Positions 24,807 to 32,034 of a DNA stretch of 32,034 bases are shown one piece after another (position 1 is the stretch's first letter; each line of letters begins with the position of its first letter). Where the stretch lies: positions 1 to 32,034 of the forward strand of contig NZ_JACXXG010000039.1 in assembly GCF_014764705.1 (NCBI RefSeq), in the 5' to 3' direction. Made by a program: the position numbers and the translations under genes. The DNA is from Stutzerimonas kunmingensis. Lineage in GTDB: Bacteria; Pseudomonadota; Gammaproteobacteria; Pseudomonadales; Pseudomonadaceae. The notes under the pieces were generated by a model. It saw only the letters and a list, made by a program, of their open reading frames with translations. It made no database searches and had not been told where the DNA came from.

Positions 24807-25136
24807 TTACGCAACCATACGCTCACATTCCTCAGCGCAGTTCATGCACGCCTTTGCACACTCTTGGCAGTGATCCATCTGATGTTTCGCGCATTCCTCA
24901 CCACATGCCCGGCAGATCTTTGCACAAAGGGAGCAGAACTCTTTTGCGTACTCACTTTCACGGCTCATCAGGGTGGCGGCCAACGCGCAGATGTCCGCGC
25001 AGTCACGGTCAAGCTCGATGCATCGAGCCATCATTTTCACGTCATCCTCGCGTAGGCAAGCAGCGGCGCACATTTCGCACACCAGGGCACAGTTCGAACA
25101 AGCTTGGATGCAGGAAGTGAACATTGAATTTGTCAT
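24807..25136 (-). CDS. Four-helix-bundle copper storage protein, cytosolic Csp3 type
   Basis: 109 aa with 19 Cys, arranged as CxxxC and CxxC along helices (for example CIQACSNCALVCEMCAAAC and CSLCAKICRACGEECAKHQM). This is the Csp/DUF326 four-helix bundle, in which Cys line the core and bind many Cu(I) ions per monomer. No signal peptide is present, so it is cytosolic like Csp3 rather than exported like Csp1. Probable role: buffer or store cytosolic Cu(I). The start is supported by GGAG about 7 bases upstream. A copper box (25259-25273) lies about 125 bases upstream on the same strand. Confidence 0.92.
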   Translation of the reverse strand: MTNSMFTSCIQACSNCALVCEMCAAACLREDDVKMMARCIELDRDCADICALAATLMSRESEYAKEFCSLCAKICRACGEECAKHQMDHCQECAKACMNCAEECERMVA

Positions 25137-25598
25137 TGCGTTCTCCAGGTTTCGATAGTTGTATTCGACGGTGGCCTACTCGCTGAATTGTCGCATCAGC
25201 GTCTTAGCAACCACAGAAAATACGACATGCCCTTGTCGCGCCCGGTTCGACCAACTTAATTACAATGCTGTAAGGTTCGCCTGGTGACGGATATTTATTC
25301 GGAAGGTCTGCAAGTGAGAGCCGCCAGAGTGTCAGCTGCTTGTTAGCCCGACTGCCTCGTTAACCTCTCTTTAGGTGGATAACGAGATGAGATCAGCCCC
25401 CTGTAATGACGACAGGGAGCCGTCCATAAGGATCCAGAGCCAAGCCGCTCACTGAGTGAAGTGACACGTCTCACGAGGCAACATTTGGAACGGAAGCGTT
25501 GGTAAGGGTACCGTTGCGTCGACAGCTGGTATTGCCTGGATCGCCCCTCCTGGTGCCGCGTATCTAGAGCTTCGCTCAGAACAGCGTAGGCCGTGCAG
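25137..25598. other. Intergenic region carrying the csp promoter
   Basis: About 460 bases with no supported gene. It contains the copper box at 25259-25273 and two inverted repeats: CTCGTTA/TAACGAG with inner ACCT/AGGT (25356-25386) and CCCTGT/ACAGGG (25399-25417). The latter two lie downstream of the cytochrome c gene on the minus strand and may help end its transcription. Confidence 0.5.
25259..25273 (-). promoter_or_regulatory. CopR/CusR-type copper box upstream of csp
   Basis: Read on the minus strand: TTACAGCATTGTAAT, matching the boxes at 11759 and 12661 in all conserved positions. It points toward the csp gene. Confidence 0.65.
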
Positions 25599-26408
25599 TT
25601 AGTGCTTGTGGTGCTTCCCGTCTGCGTGGACATCGCTTGTTGTCGGAGATCTGTCCTCCGCATCGGCACGGTCATGGTCAGTGCTTGGCTGGGCCACCTG
25701 GGGCGGCGCTGACGCGTGATGATCGTCGCTTGCGTCATTACCATGATGACCGGTGCTTGATTGGCCGGCAGCACCACCCGAGCTGCTAGGGCCATGGTGA
25801 TCCGAGCTGCTACTGTCGCCCTGATGGTGGTCGTCCGAGGCCATCTCACCGTGTTGCTCACCGTGCCCAGCTGGGGTTTCCCCACCACCATGTTGATGAC
25901 CACTACTAGACGCAACGAGTGCTCGATACGCTCCTTCATCTAGCTCAGGAAGCTTCTGCAGAAAAGCCACCATTCCCCAGATGTACGGATCAGCCATGCT
26001 TTTACCCCACGCAGGCATCCCAGTGGCCTTGATGCCATGCTTGATGACCCAAAATGTTTTTGCTGGGTCACCGTATAGCCCCGCTTCAGCCAGGCTGGGT
26101 GGAGCGGGATAAAGGCCATTGCTTAGCTCGGTCTCAGCCATGCCTGGCGCCAAGTGACAACCCACACACATCGAGTCGTAGTTCCCCGCCCCGGCGCGGA
26201 TTTGGTCTTCATCGTCGAGAGATGGCACGACTATGTCTTCGGAGCGAACCTCAATCGAGCGATTGCGAGCAGTTTCCAGGAAAGCGTATACGGCTTCCGT
26301 ATGAGGATCATCCGCGGCAACATTAATCAGTCCTGTAAAAACAACACCGGCCAATATCAACAGGCCTAGTGCGCAGAAGGTAACGAAGCTAATAATTATT
26401 CGTTTCAT
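25599..26408 (-). CDS. Membrane-anchored cytochrome c with long His-rich tail
   Basis: 269 aa. One N-terminal hydrophobic helix (about 4-30), then a c-type cytochrome domain with haem site Cys81-Val-Gly-Cys84-His85 and probable axial Met131 (ATGMPAWG). From about 168 the protein is a disordered Ser/His/Asp tail with many HH and HQH groups (for example HQHGGGETPAGHGEQHGE), likely binding metal. Starts 9 bases after the copB stop, with AAGGA over that junction. Known cop operons continue with copC and copD here; this protein replaces them. It may accept electrons or chelate copper in the periplasm; both are inferences. Confidence 0.85.
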   Translation of the reverse strand: MKRIIISFVTFCALGLLILAGVVFTGLINVAADDPHTEAVYAFLETARNRSIEVRSEDIVVPSLDDEDQIRAGAGNYDSMCVGCHLAPGMAETELSNGLYPAPPSLAEAGLYGDPAKTFWVIKHGIKATGMPAWGKSMADPYIWGMVAFLQKLPELDEGAYRALVASSSGHQHGGGETPAGHGEQHGEMASDDHHQGDSSSSDHHGPSSSGGAAGQSSTGHHGNDASDDHHASAPPQVAQPSTDHDRADAEDRSPTTSDVHADGKHHKH

Positions 26409-26417
26409 TGAAAGTCC

Positions 26418-27416
26418 TTAAAACCAAAGCCTGATGCCAGCAACGAACCGCGCCTCATCTGCATCTTCGCCTTCATCTCTCGCCATATCAGCGGTATTGC
26501 CGTATGCCCGGTTCCAGGTGACGCCGATGTACGGTGCGAACTCACGAACAATTTCGTATCGGAGGCGTAGCCCCACCTCTGTGTTTGCAAGACCAGCGCC
26601 TACTCCGCGCGCTGGGTCGTCCTTGCCATAGAAATTGAACTCGGCAGTCGGTTGGAGGATGAGCCTGTTCGTTAGAAGGATGTCGTATTCGCCTTCTAAG
26701 CGTGCTGCTGTCTGCCCACCTTCACCAACAAAGGCGGTGGCTTCCGCTTCGAATCCATACAGAGCCAGCCCCTGAAGGCCTAAAGCCGCCCACGTCTGCG
26801 GCGACTCGGGCTTAAAGTCCTGGCGAACACCTGCTACTACATCCCACCAGGGACTGATTGCACGCCCGTAAAGCGCCTCAATTTCCGCGTCTTCAGTAAC
26901 GCCATTCGTTCGCTCACCATCCGAGCGAAACCAGAACCGATTGATATCGCCACCAACCCAGGCAGTAGCTTCCCAACTGAGGGTGCTACCTTCATTTGCG
27001 TCCTGGTACTCAAGTTGATCTAGCAGAAGGAACCAGGCCAGATACTTGTCATCGACCGTATGACCTTGAAGACCAGGGAAAGCCGCTTCTCTATCCGCAT
27101 CGGTCAATACTGGAATGAACGAGGGATGAACCATGCCGGGCATTTCGAGCGTATCGTCATGCTTCATTTGGCCATGGTTCATCTTGCTATGGTCCATCGC
27201 ACCATGACCCATTGCAGAATGGTCCATTTGCCCACCGGAGCCATGATTCATTGCCGCGGGCTTGGCAGAAGATGCAGGGGCTTGAGCTGCCGGAATAGGA
27301 GGGGTTTGATGCATCGAGTGATCCATCATCTCGGCGGCGTTGGCTATCCGTCCAGCCGCTGCGCTCAACGAAACTCCGAGCGCAATAAGAGCAAAGCGAG
27401 AAGATCTAGTGGTCAT
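26418..27416 (-). CDS. copB: CopB/PcoB-type outer-membrane copper-resistance protein
   Basis: 332 aa from the ATG at 27416 (AGGTGG about 9 bases upstream). A signal peptide (about 1-26) is followed by a Met/His segment with repeats such as [20 protein letters not shown] (about 50-85). The C-terminal beta-barrel domain carries the CopB signature from [14 protein letters not shown] to GIRLWF, with ending phenylalanine typical of outer-membrane proteins. CopB binds or limits copper at the outer membrane in cop/pco systems. The ATG lies 11 bases inside the upstream 100-aa gene, so they are coupled. A longer frame upstream (to 27623) only reflects that overlap and is not used. Confidence 0.93.
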   Translation of the reverse strand: MTTRSSRFALIALGVSLSAAAGRIANAAEMMDHSMHQTPPIPAAQAPASSAKPAAMNHGSGGQMDHSAMGHGAMDHSKMNHGQMKHDDTLEMPGMVHPSFIPVLTDADREAAFPGLQGHTVDDKYLAWFLLLDQLEYQDANEGSTLSWEATAWVGGDINRFWFRSDGERTNGVTEDAEIEALYGRAISPWWDVVAGVRQDFKPESPQTWAALGLQGLALYGFEAEATAFVGEGGQTAARLEGEYDILLTNRLILQPTAEFNFYGKDDPARGVGAGLANTEVGLRLRYEIVREFAPYIGVTWNRAYGNTADMARDEGEDADEARFVAGIRLWF

Positions 27417-27708
27417 GGTGCGAATCCACCTCAGTACCAGTAGCCTTCGGGTCATGATCCATCTTGCCATGGTCCATTTCACCATGGTCCATCGAGCCAT
27501 GACCCATGTCGCCGTGGTCCATTTCTGAGTTAGAGGAGCCTTGTGTCTGAGATGCCGGCTTGTTGCCTGAATTTTGCGACGAAGCCGATGGTTGCTTGTG
27601 CTGATCATGCGTTTGCTCTGCAAACGCAGCTGATATATTCATTACGCCCAGCAGACTGAACATTAACGCGCTGCCGATAAGAGTTTTACGCTTCATAAAA
27701 TTTCCCAT
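27406..27708 (-). CDS. Small secreted MDHG-repeat protein between copA and copB
   Basis: 100 aa. The ATG at 27708 has AGAGGAA about 6-8 bases upstream; a second ATG at 27696 is possible. Signal peptide residues 1-30 ([20 protein letters not shown] then ISAAFA). The mature part is a Gln/Ser linker followed by a Met-Asp-His repeat block ([20 protein letters not shown]) and a His-Asp end. These repeats match those in CopA and CopB, indicating periplasmic copper sequestration. It overlaps copB by 11 bases and follows copA by 12 bases. Confidence 0.85.
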   Translation of the reverse strand: MGNFMKRKTLIGSALMFSLLGVMNISAAFAEQTHDQHKQPSASSQNSGNKPASQTQGSSNSEMDHGDMGHGSMDHGEMDHGKMDHDPKATGTEVDSHHDH

Positions 27709-27720
27709 ATAAAGTTCCTC

Positions 27721-29562
27721 TTACTCGTCCACTCGGACTTCACGAAACATGCCCATTTCCATGTGAAGCAGTAGGTGACAGTGATAAGCCCAACGCCCGA
27801 GTGCATCGGCTGTCACGCGGTAGCTGCGCTTCGAACCTGGAGGCATGTCGATCGTGTGCTTGCGAACCATGAACTTTCCATTCTCATCCTCAAGATCGCT
27901 CCACATACCATGCAGATGAATCGGATGGGTCATCATGGTGTCGTTGACCAAAGTGATGCGTACCCGCTCGCCATATTTGAGCCGCAGGGGCTCCGAATCA
28001 GAGAACTCTATACCGTCAAATGACCAGGAGAACTTCTCCATGTGGCCGGTGAGATGGAGTTCGATCGTCCGACTGGGCTCACGGCCGTCCGGATCGGGGA
28101 AAGTGCTTCTCAAGTCGCTATAGGTCAGGACTCGGCGGCCGTTGTCTCGTAAGCCAATACCGGGATCGTTCAGCCTATGAGTTGGGCTCATGGTCTGCAT
28201 GTCCACCAGTGGGTTATTGGACTCTGAGGGCGGGTGCGATTGCATACCTGCGCTCATCCCAGCCATTCCAGAGTGGTCCATCCCGGACATCCCACCCATT
28301 TTGCTGTGATCCATGCCGGCCATTGCGCCCATGTCGCCCATCCCTTGCATGTCACCGTGGTTCATGCCGGACATGTTGCTATGGTCCATCGCGCCCATGT
28401 CGCCGCCATGGTCCATGCCCGCCATACCGCCCATGCTGCCGTGATCCATCCCCATGTCGTCCATGGTGATTAGTGGTCGAGGATCGGTTTCTGGAACAGG
28501 AGCGCTCAGCCCTTCGGCAACCGCTAGCGTGCCACGGGCGTATCCTGTGCGATCCATCGATTGGGCGAAGATCGTGTAAGCCTCCTCGGTCGCAGGCTCG
28601 ACAATCACATCGTAGGTTTCTGCCACGGCAATGCGGAATTCGTCGACGCTAACTGGGTTGACGTATTGGCCATCGGCTGCGACTACAGTCATCTTCAGCC
28701 CTGGAATGCGGACATCGAAATAGCTCATGGCCGAGCCATTGATGAACCGCAGGCGAAGCTTCTCGCCGGGCTTAAAGATACCGGTCCAGTTCCCGTCTGG
28801 TGCTTGGCCGTTCATTAGATAGGTATAGGTGTAACCGCTTACGTCGGCGAGGTCGGTGGGACTCATCTTCATCTGAGCCCACATTTTCCGATTCGCAATC
28901 GTAGCGGCCCAGCCGTCTTCGCTCACGTCGTTAATGAAGTCTCCGACGGTGCGCTTGTGGAAGTTGTAATAATCTGACTGCTTCTTGAGCTTAGAAAGGA
29001 TTCGAGCGGGATCCTCATCGGTCCAATCGGTCAGCATGACGACATAGTCGCGGTCATAGCTGAACGGTTCGGGATCCTTAGCATCAATGACCAACGGGCC
29101 ATAGACACCAACCTGCTCTTGTAGGCCTGAATGACTGTGGTACCAATAAGTACCGTTTTGTTTAACCTGAAACTTGTAGACATACATGCCATCGGGAGCG
29201 ATGCCGTGGAAGCTCAATCCAGGCACGCCATCCATGTTGGCCGGCAGGATCATGCCGTGCCAGTGAATCGATGTATCTTCGCTCAGCTTATTCCTGACGC
29301 GCAGCGTGACGGTATCCCCTTCACGCCAACGTAGAAGCGGCCCTGGGATGGTCCCATTGATAGTCATCGCTGTCCGGGCCGCGCCGGTGATATTGACCGG
29401 CGTCTCCCCAATCAGCAGATCGAACTCCGTGCCACTTAGTACGCTGGGCTGGCCTGGGCTAGTCACTGCCCAGACCGGAGCTCGCCACAAGCCAAGACCG
29501 CCAAGGAGGCCTGCGGCAGTCAAGCCTTTAACAAAGGTTCGCCTAGAGGTTTTACGTTGCAT
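27721..29562 (-). CDS. copA: CopA/PcoA-type periplasmic multicopper oxidase
   Basis: 613 aa. The twin-arginine signal (TSRRTFVKGLTAAGL) targets the folded enzyme to the periplasm. Type 2/3 copper motifs near the N-terminus are HWHG (SIHWHGMILP) and YHSH (WYHSHSG); near the C-terminus are HPIHLHGMW and HCHLLLHMEMGM, the T1 site. Between about residues 368 and 445 lies a block of Met-Asp-His repeats (MAGMDHGGDMGAMDHSNMSG and more), a copper-collecting insert. CopA oxidises Cu(I) to the less toxic Cu(II). Ends 12 bases before the small MDHG gene. Promoter region is 29563-29780; the same gene symbol is commonly used for the unrelated P-type ATPase at 20268. Confidence 0.95.
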   Translation of the reverse strand: MQRKTSRRTFVKGLTAAGLLGGLGLWRAPVWAVTSPGQPSVLSGTEFDLLIGETPVNITGAARTAMTINGTIPGPLLRWREGDTVTLRVRNKLSEDTSIHWHGMILPANMDGVPGLSFHGIAPDGMYVYKFQVKQNGTYWYHSHSGLQEQVGVYGPLVIDAKDPEPFSYDRDYVVMLTDWTDEDPARILSKLKKQSDYYNFHKRTVGDFINDVSEDGWAATIANRKMWAQMKMSPTDLADVSGYTYTYLMNGQAPDGNWTGIFKPGEKLRLRFINGSAMSYFDVRIPGLKMTVVAADGQYVNPVSVDEFRIAVAETYDVIVEPATEEAYTIFAQSMDRTGYARGTLAVAEGLSAPVPETDPRPLITMDDMGMDHGSMGGMAGMDHGGDMGAMDHSNMSGMNHGDMQGMGDMGAMAGMDHSKMGGMSGMDHSGMAGMSAGMQSHPPSESNNPLVDMQTMSPTHRLNDPGIGLRDNGRRVLTYSDLRSTFPDPDGREPSRTIELHLTGHMEKFSWSFDGIEFSDSEPLRLKYGERVRITLVNDTMMTHPIHLHGMWSDLEDENGKFMVRKHTIDMPPGSKRSYRVTADALGRWAYHCHLLLHMEMGMFREVRVDE

Positions 29563-29715
29563 GTGTAGGTTCCAATCAAACTAAGGAGCCAAGCCGAAAC
29601 CAGCCGTAAGGTTGGTGTTGCCAGCGTTGATCGATCTTAGAAGCTCGCGCATGGTCTGGCTAATCAAGCGACTTGCCATTGTCCTTAACTATGGCATGCA
29701 GAAGGGAGACGCATG

Positions 29716-29730
29716 ATTAATTTTTTGTAA
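29716..29730 (-). promoter_or_regulatory. Degenerate copper box upstream of copA (multicopper oxidase)
   Basis: On the minus strand TTACAAAAAATTAAT matches the box in 9 of 11 fixed positions (TTACA perfect, TGTAAY half degraded). It lies about 155 bases before the copA start, with CATAGT as a possible -10 further down. The rest of 29563-29787 shows no gene. Confidence 0.4.
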
Positions 29731-29787
29731 GCTTAAAGCGCCCCAGAAAACGCCTGCGATCAGAGTTCCGGTCACTTAAGGTGGCGT

Positions 29788-31104
29788 TACTTGGTACTTG
29801 GCTTGCCTTGGCAGCGGATGGGCTCGGGCGGATCGATCACGGTGCTGTAGCGCCTGCCATTAGCCCATCGCTCAATCGCCTCTGATTAGCTGCTTTTGCG
29901 ACAATCAGCGGCATGACTTGCGCACCCGATCTCAACGAGTTGACACCTGAACAGCTGCGCGCCTTGGCCGCGCAGTTGCTGTCGCAAGTCGACACGATGG
30001 GCAAAAAGATCCACCGCGATCAAGCAGTGATCGAGCAACTCACCCACGAAATCGCACTGCTCAAGCGGTACAAGTTCGCCAAGCGCAGCGAGCAGCTGAG
30101 CCCCGACCAGATCAGCCTGCTCGATGAGCTGATCGATACGGACATCGCAGCCATCGAGGCCGAGCTCAAGGCGCTGCATCCGGCGCCCGTCACCGCCCAA
30201 CCCCGCCAGCAGCCCAAGCGTGCGCCGCTGCCAGCCCAGTTTCCACGAACCCTGATCCATCATGAGCCGGACAACACCCAGTGTGCCTGTGGCTGCCAGC
30301 TCAAGCGGATCGGCGAGGACGTCAGCGAAAAGCTCGACTACACCCCGGGCACCTTCACGGTAGAACGTCACATCCGAGGCAAGTGGGTCTGCAACCAGTG
30401 CGAGACGCTGATCCAGGCACCCGTACCGGCCCAGGTGATCGACAAAGGCATCCCCACTGCCGGCCTGCTGGCTCATGTCATGGTGGCCAAATACGCCGAC
30501 CATCTGCCGCTGTACCGGCAAGAGAAGATCTTTGGCCGTGCGGGTCTGGCTATCGCGCGCTCGACATTGGCACAGTGGGTCGGACAAACCGGCGTGCAGC
30601 TCCAGCCATTGGTCGACGCCTTGCGCGAAGCGGTACTGGCGCAAGGCGTAATCCACGCCGACGAAACCCCCGTACAAATGCTGGCCCCGGGCGAGAAGAA
30701 AACCCATCGGGCTTACGTCTGGGCCTACTGCACCACACCCTTTGCCGACCTAAAGGCGGTGGTTTACGACTTCAGCCCGAGCCGTGCCGGCGAACACGCA
30801 CGCCACTTCCTCGGTTCCTGGGACGGCAAGCTGGTCTGTGATGATTTCGCCGGCTACAAGGCCAGCTTCGAGCAAGGCATCACCGAAATCGGCTGCATGG
30901 CCCACGCCCGGCGCAAGTTCTACGACCTGCATGTGGCGAACAAAAACCAGTTGGCCAGCAGGCGCTGCACTCGACCGCCGGCCTCTATGAAATAGAATGG
31001 CAAGCGCGCGACTTGAGTGCTGAGGATCGGTGGCGGATACGACAGGAAGGGTCCTCGCCGCCCCTCAACGCGCTTCAAAAATAAGATGCTGGCCCAGCGC
31101 GACC
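29788..31104 (+). mobile_element. Third IS66 element, truncated at both ends
   Basis: Homology to the second IS66 begins with the last codons of tnpB (about 29788-29850, LGLPWQR then SITVL and stop), continues through the tnpB-tnpC gap and most of tnpC, and breaks off near 31104. Left end, tnpA, most of tnpB and the right end are missing. At the right it is fused to group II intron sequence. Confidence 0.85.
29913..31104 (+). pseudogene. tnpC: IS66 transposase TnpC relic
   Basis: The first 347 codons are intact and very similar to the second element, including HADETPVQML and CDDFAGYKAS. A missing G between 30956 and 30957 (TTGGCC-AGCAG instead of TTGGCCGAGCAG) then shifts the frame to a stop at 30995. 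In the correct frame the sequence continues LYEIEWQARDLSAEDRWRIR to a degraded stop near 31084 and a last block MLAQRD. The third catalytic residue, Glu in DNNQVENQ, is absent. The copy cannot transpose alone. Confidence 0.9.
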
Positions 31105-31460
31105 TTGGGCAAACCGGAGACTTTTGACTTCCTGGGGTTCACGCACTGCTGTAGCACCAAAAGAAACGGCGACTTCCAAGTGCTGCGACTGACGGCGAAG
31201 AAGCGGATGCGTGCGACGCTGCTGGCTATCCGGGACGAACTCCAACGTCGACGCGTCATGAGCCCGTCCGGGCTCAAGGGCAGTGGCTCAATCGGGTGGT
31301 TGGCGGCTATTTCAACTACCACGCGGTGCCGGGCAACCTGCTCCGCCTTGACGGTTTTCGGGCAACTGTCTGCCCCCTATGGCGGCAAGCCCTCAAGCAG
31401 TGCAGCCAGACCTGCACATCCCTATCCGGAGGAACGCTTCACGTCACGAACCTGAGGCAG
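31105..31460 (+). pseudogene. Group II intron reverse transcriptase/maturase, C-terminal relic
   Basis: In frame from the IS66 junction, LGKPETFDFLGFTHCCSTKR then LRLTAKKRMRATLLAIRDEL QRRR is the start of the maturase (GIIM) domain. A frameshift near 31255 moves to HEPVRAQGQWLNRVVGGYFN with YHAVPGNLLRLDGFRATV and LWRQALK. A third frame gives HPYPEERF. All three pieces occur in this order in bacterial group II intron proteins. The RT domain itself is absent, so this is the last third of the ORF with at least two frameshifts and some deletions. Confidence 0.8.
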
Positions 31461-31536
31461 GAGCCGTATGCGATAGTTCCGCACGTACGGATCTGTGCGG
31501 GGGGGGGGGTGGCAGGTAACTGCCATCCCTACCGCG
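31461..31536 (+). ncRNA. Group II intron domain V and domain VI (3' end)
   Basis: GAGCCGTATGCG (31461-31472) pairs with CGCA, a two-base CG bulge, and TACGG (31480-31490), which is the conserved domain V hairpin with its characteristic 2-nt bulge; only the G-A near the base deviates. It is followed by a G-run, GGTGGCAG-GTAA-CTGCCATCC, and CCCTAC, matching domain VI with a bulged A near the 3' splice end. It lies right after the maturase relic, as expected. The ribozyme core (domains I-III) is missing. Confidence 0.7.
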
Positions 31537-31637
31537 ACCCTCAGATCAACGGCGGCGGGCCTTTATGTGCTACCTCGCCTGATGAGCTAATTAACTTATC
31601 AAGATATGATACTTGTTGCTCTTGTTGCTGGAAAAAA

Positions 31638-31934
31638 CTAGCGCTTGTTGATACTGTCCGGCATACCTCGGAACTCTACCGCATGAAGCTTTCCATCTGG
31701 CGTGCGTATCCTAATTTCGTATGACTGAACGTTCCCCGTTAACTTGGGCACCTCCGGACCTTTTGTTTTAGTCCTCATCGGCGTCACGCTCAATACTTTT
31801 CCAGTTTTGAGCAGATCCATCATGACTTGATGGCCGTCACCGATAGTGTGATCGTGGCGCATGGGGCTATCCGTAGCCGAGCCAGCCACAGCCACCGTGG
31901 ATGTAGCTATTAACCTGGCAAATAAATAGGGCAT
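31638..31934 (-). CDS. Third member of the small secreted family, 5' end replaced
   Basis: The conserved part is HQVMMDLLKTGKVLSVTPMR then VQSYEIRIRTPDGKLHAVEF and RGMPDSINKR, aligning with the genes at 11842 and 12746. Using the ATG at 31934 gives 98 aa with a weak signal-like start, MPYLFARLIATSTVAVAGSA. Upstream sequence is the end of an IS630-like element (transposase start at 31953 on the other strand), and the family's usual basic signal start and copper box are missing. The real N-terminus and promoter were probably cut off at about 31920-31930, so this may be a non-expressed 5'-truncated copy. It has extra His (MRHDHTIGDGH). Confidence 0.6.
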   Translation of the reverse strand: MPYLFARLIATSTVAVAGSATDSPMRHDHTIGDGHQVMMDLLKTGKVLSVTPMRTKTKGPEVPKLTGNVQSYEIRIRTPDGKLHAVEFRGMPDSINKR

Positions 31935-31952
31935 ATTAGATAATCTGTCTCC

Positions 31953-32034
31953 ATGAAAATAGATGCCCGTAAACTCAGCCCCCAAGAACAACGTGAAAAG
32001 CGCTCCACGGCCCTACGCATGCGTGAGCAGGGTT
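31953..32034 (+). CDS. IS630-family transposase, N-terminal start (runs off the right edge)
   Basis: An ATG at 31953 with GTCTCC-type context opens MKIDARKLSPQEQREKRSTA followed by LRMREQG. Starts of this form (MKIDARKLSPxxQ) are typical of IS630-type transposases, where a helix-turn-helix of a DDE transposase follows. Only 27 codons are visible. The element's left end should lie within 31920-31950. Confidence 0.65.
   Translation, partial: MKIDARKLSPQEQREKRSTALRMREQG

Noticed and set aside
25343..25939. 198-codon open frame on the minus strand
   Set aside because: It overlaps the His-rich tail of the cytochrome c gene in another frame, is rich in Arg/Thr without domains, and has no ribosome-binding site; it reflects the repetitive codons of the tail.
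26418..27623. 401-aa version of CopB with extra N-terminus
   Set aside because: The extra 69 residues are an out-of-frame reading of the MDHG protein; the ATG at 27416 has both a ribosome-binding site and a signal peptide.
27160..28480. Repetitive CATGGTCCAT-like DNA as a possible CRISPR or satellite
   Set aside because: The repeats are degenerate codons for Met-Asp-His motifs in CopB, the MDHG protein and CopA; there are no uniform repeats with unique spacers.
1..32034. tRNA, rRNA, CRISPR array or replication origin
   Set aside because: None was recognised on either strand; this was by eye only, and tRNAscan or a repeat finder could change it.

Overview
The window looks like an accessory metal-resistance region from a gammaproteobacterium, most likely a Pseudomonas-type host (Pseudomonadaceae or a close relative). 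This rests on the style of the cop/cus genes, CopR-type boxes, IS66 elements and moderately high GC; no ribosomal or core gene fixes the host. Nearly every non-mobile gene is a recognisable copper/silver handling gene or a small Met/His/Cys-rich protein. The region is heavily scarred by insertion sequences, which suits a plasmid or genomic island.

Layout. 1-1292: GC-rich segment with two overlapping Met-rich secreted proteins and a small helical protein. 1422-3219: HAD hydrolase, a copper P-type ATPase collapsed to its two ends, and a CopL-like secreted protein. 3311-11602: a cusCBA-type RND efflux operon whose cusC is split by a complete IS66 element with an exact 8-bp target duplication (CTTAGAAC). 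11842-13060: two paralogous small secreted proteins, each behind the same CopR-type box, flanking cusF. 13277-16423: a heavy-metal sensor kinase without a response regulator, next to an uncharacterised ATP-grasp-like protein. 16430-19378: relic of a cyclopropane-fatty-acid-synthase-like gene and a second complete IS66 (TTATGAAC duplication). 19657-23973: a MerR-type promoter, a frameshifted MerR regulator, a Cu(I) P-type ATPase, a membrane-anchored cupredoxin, a DUF2933 protein and an ICMT-like methyltransferase. 24807-29562 (minus): a cytosolic Cys-rich copper-storage protein, a His-tailed cytochrome c, copB, a small Met-rich protein and the multicopper oxidase copA. 29788-31536: a truncated third IS66 fused to the 3' end of a group II intron. 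31638-32034: a third paralogue of the small secreted family, cut by the start of an IS630-like element.

How it works together. The window combines cytoplasmic Cu(I) export (P-type ATPase), periplasmic export (CusBA with CusF), periplasmic Cu(I) oxidation and sequestration (CopA, CopB, Met-rich proteins) and cytosolic storage (Csp). At least four near-identical boxes (TKACA-N4-TGTAAY) suggest one CopR/CusR-type regulator, not encoded here, controls several units; the MerR unit has its own promoter. Three key parts look broken: cusC, the first P-type ATPase and the MerR regulator. The strongest leads for something undescribed are the three-member small secreted family, the kinase-linked ATP-grasp protein, and a CusF-like domain fused to CusB in which the usual Trp position is Met.
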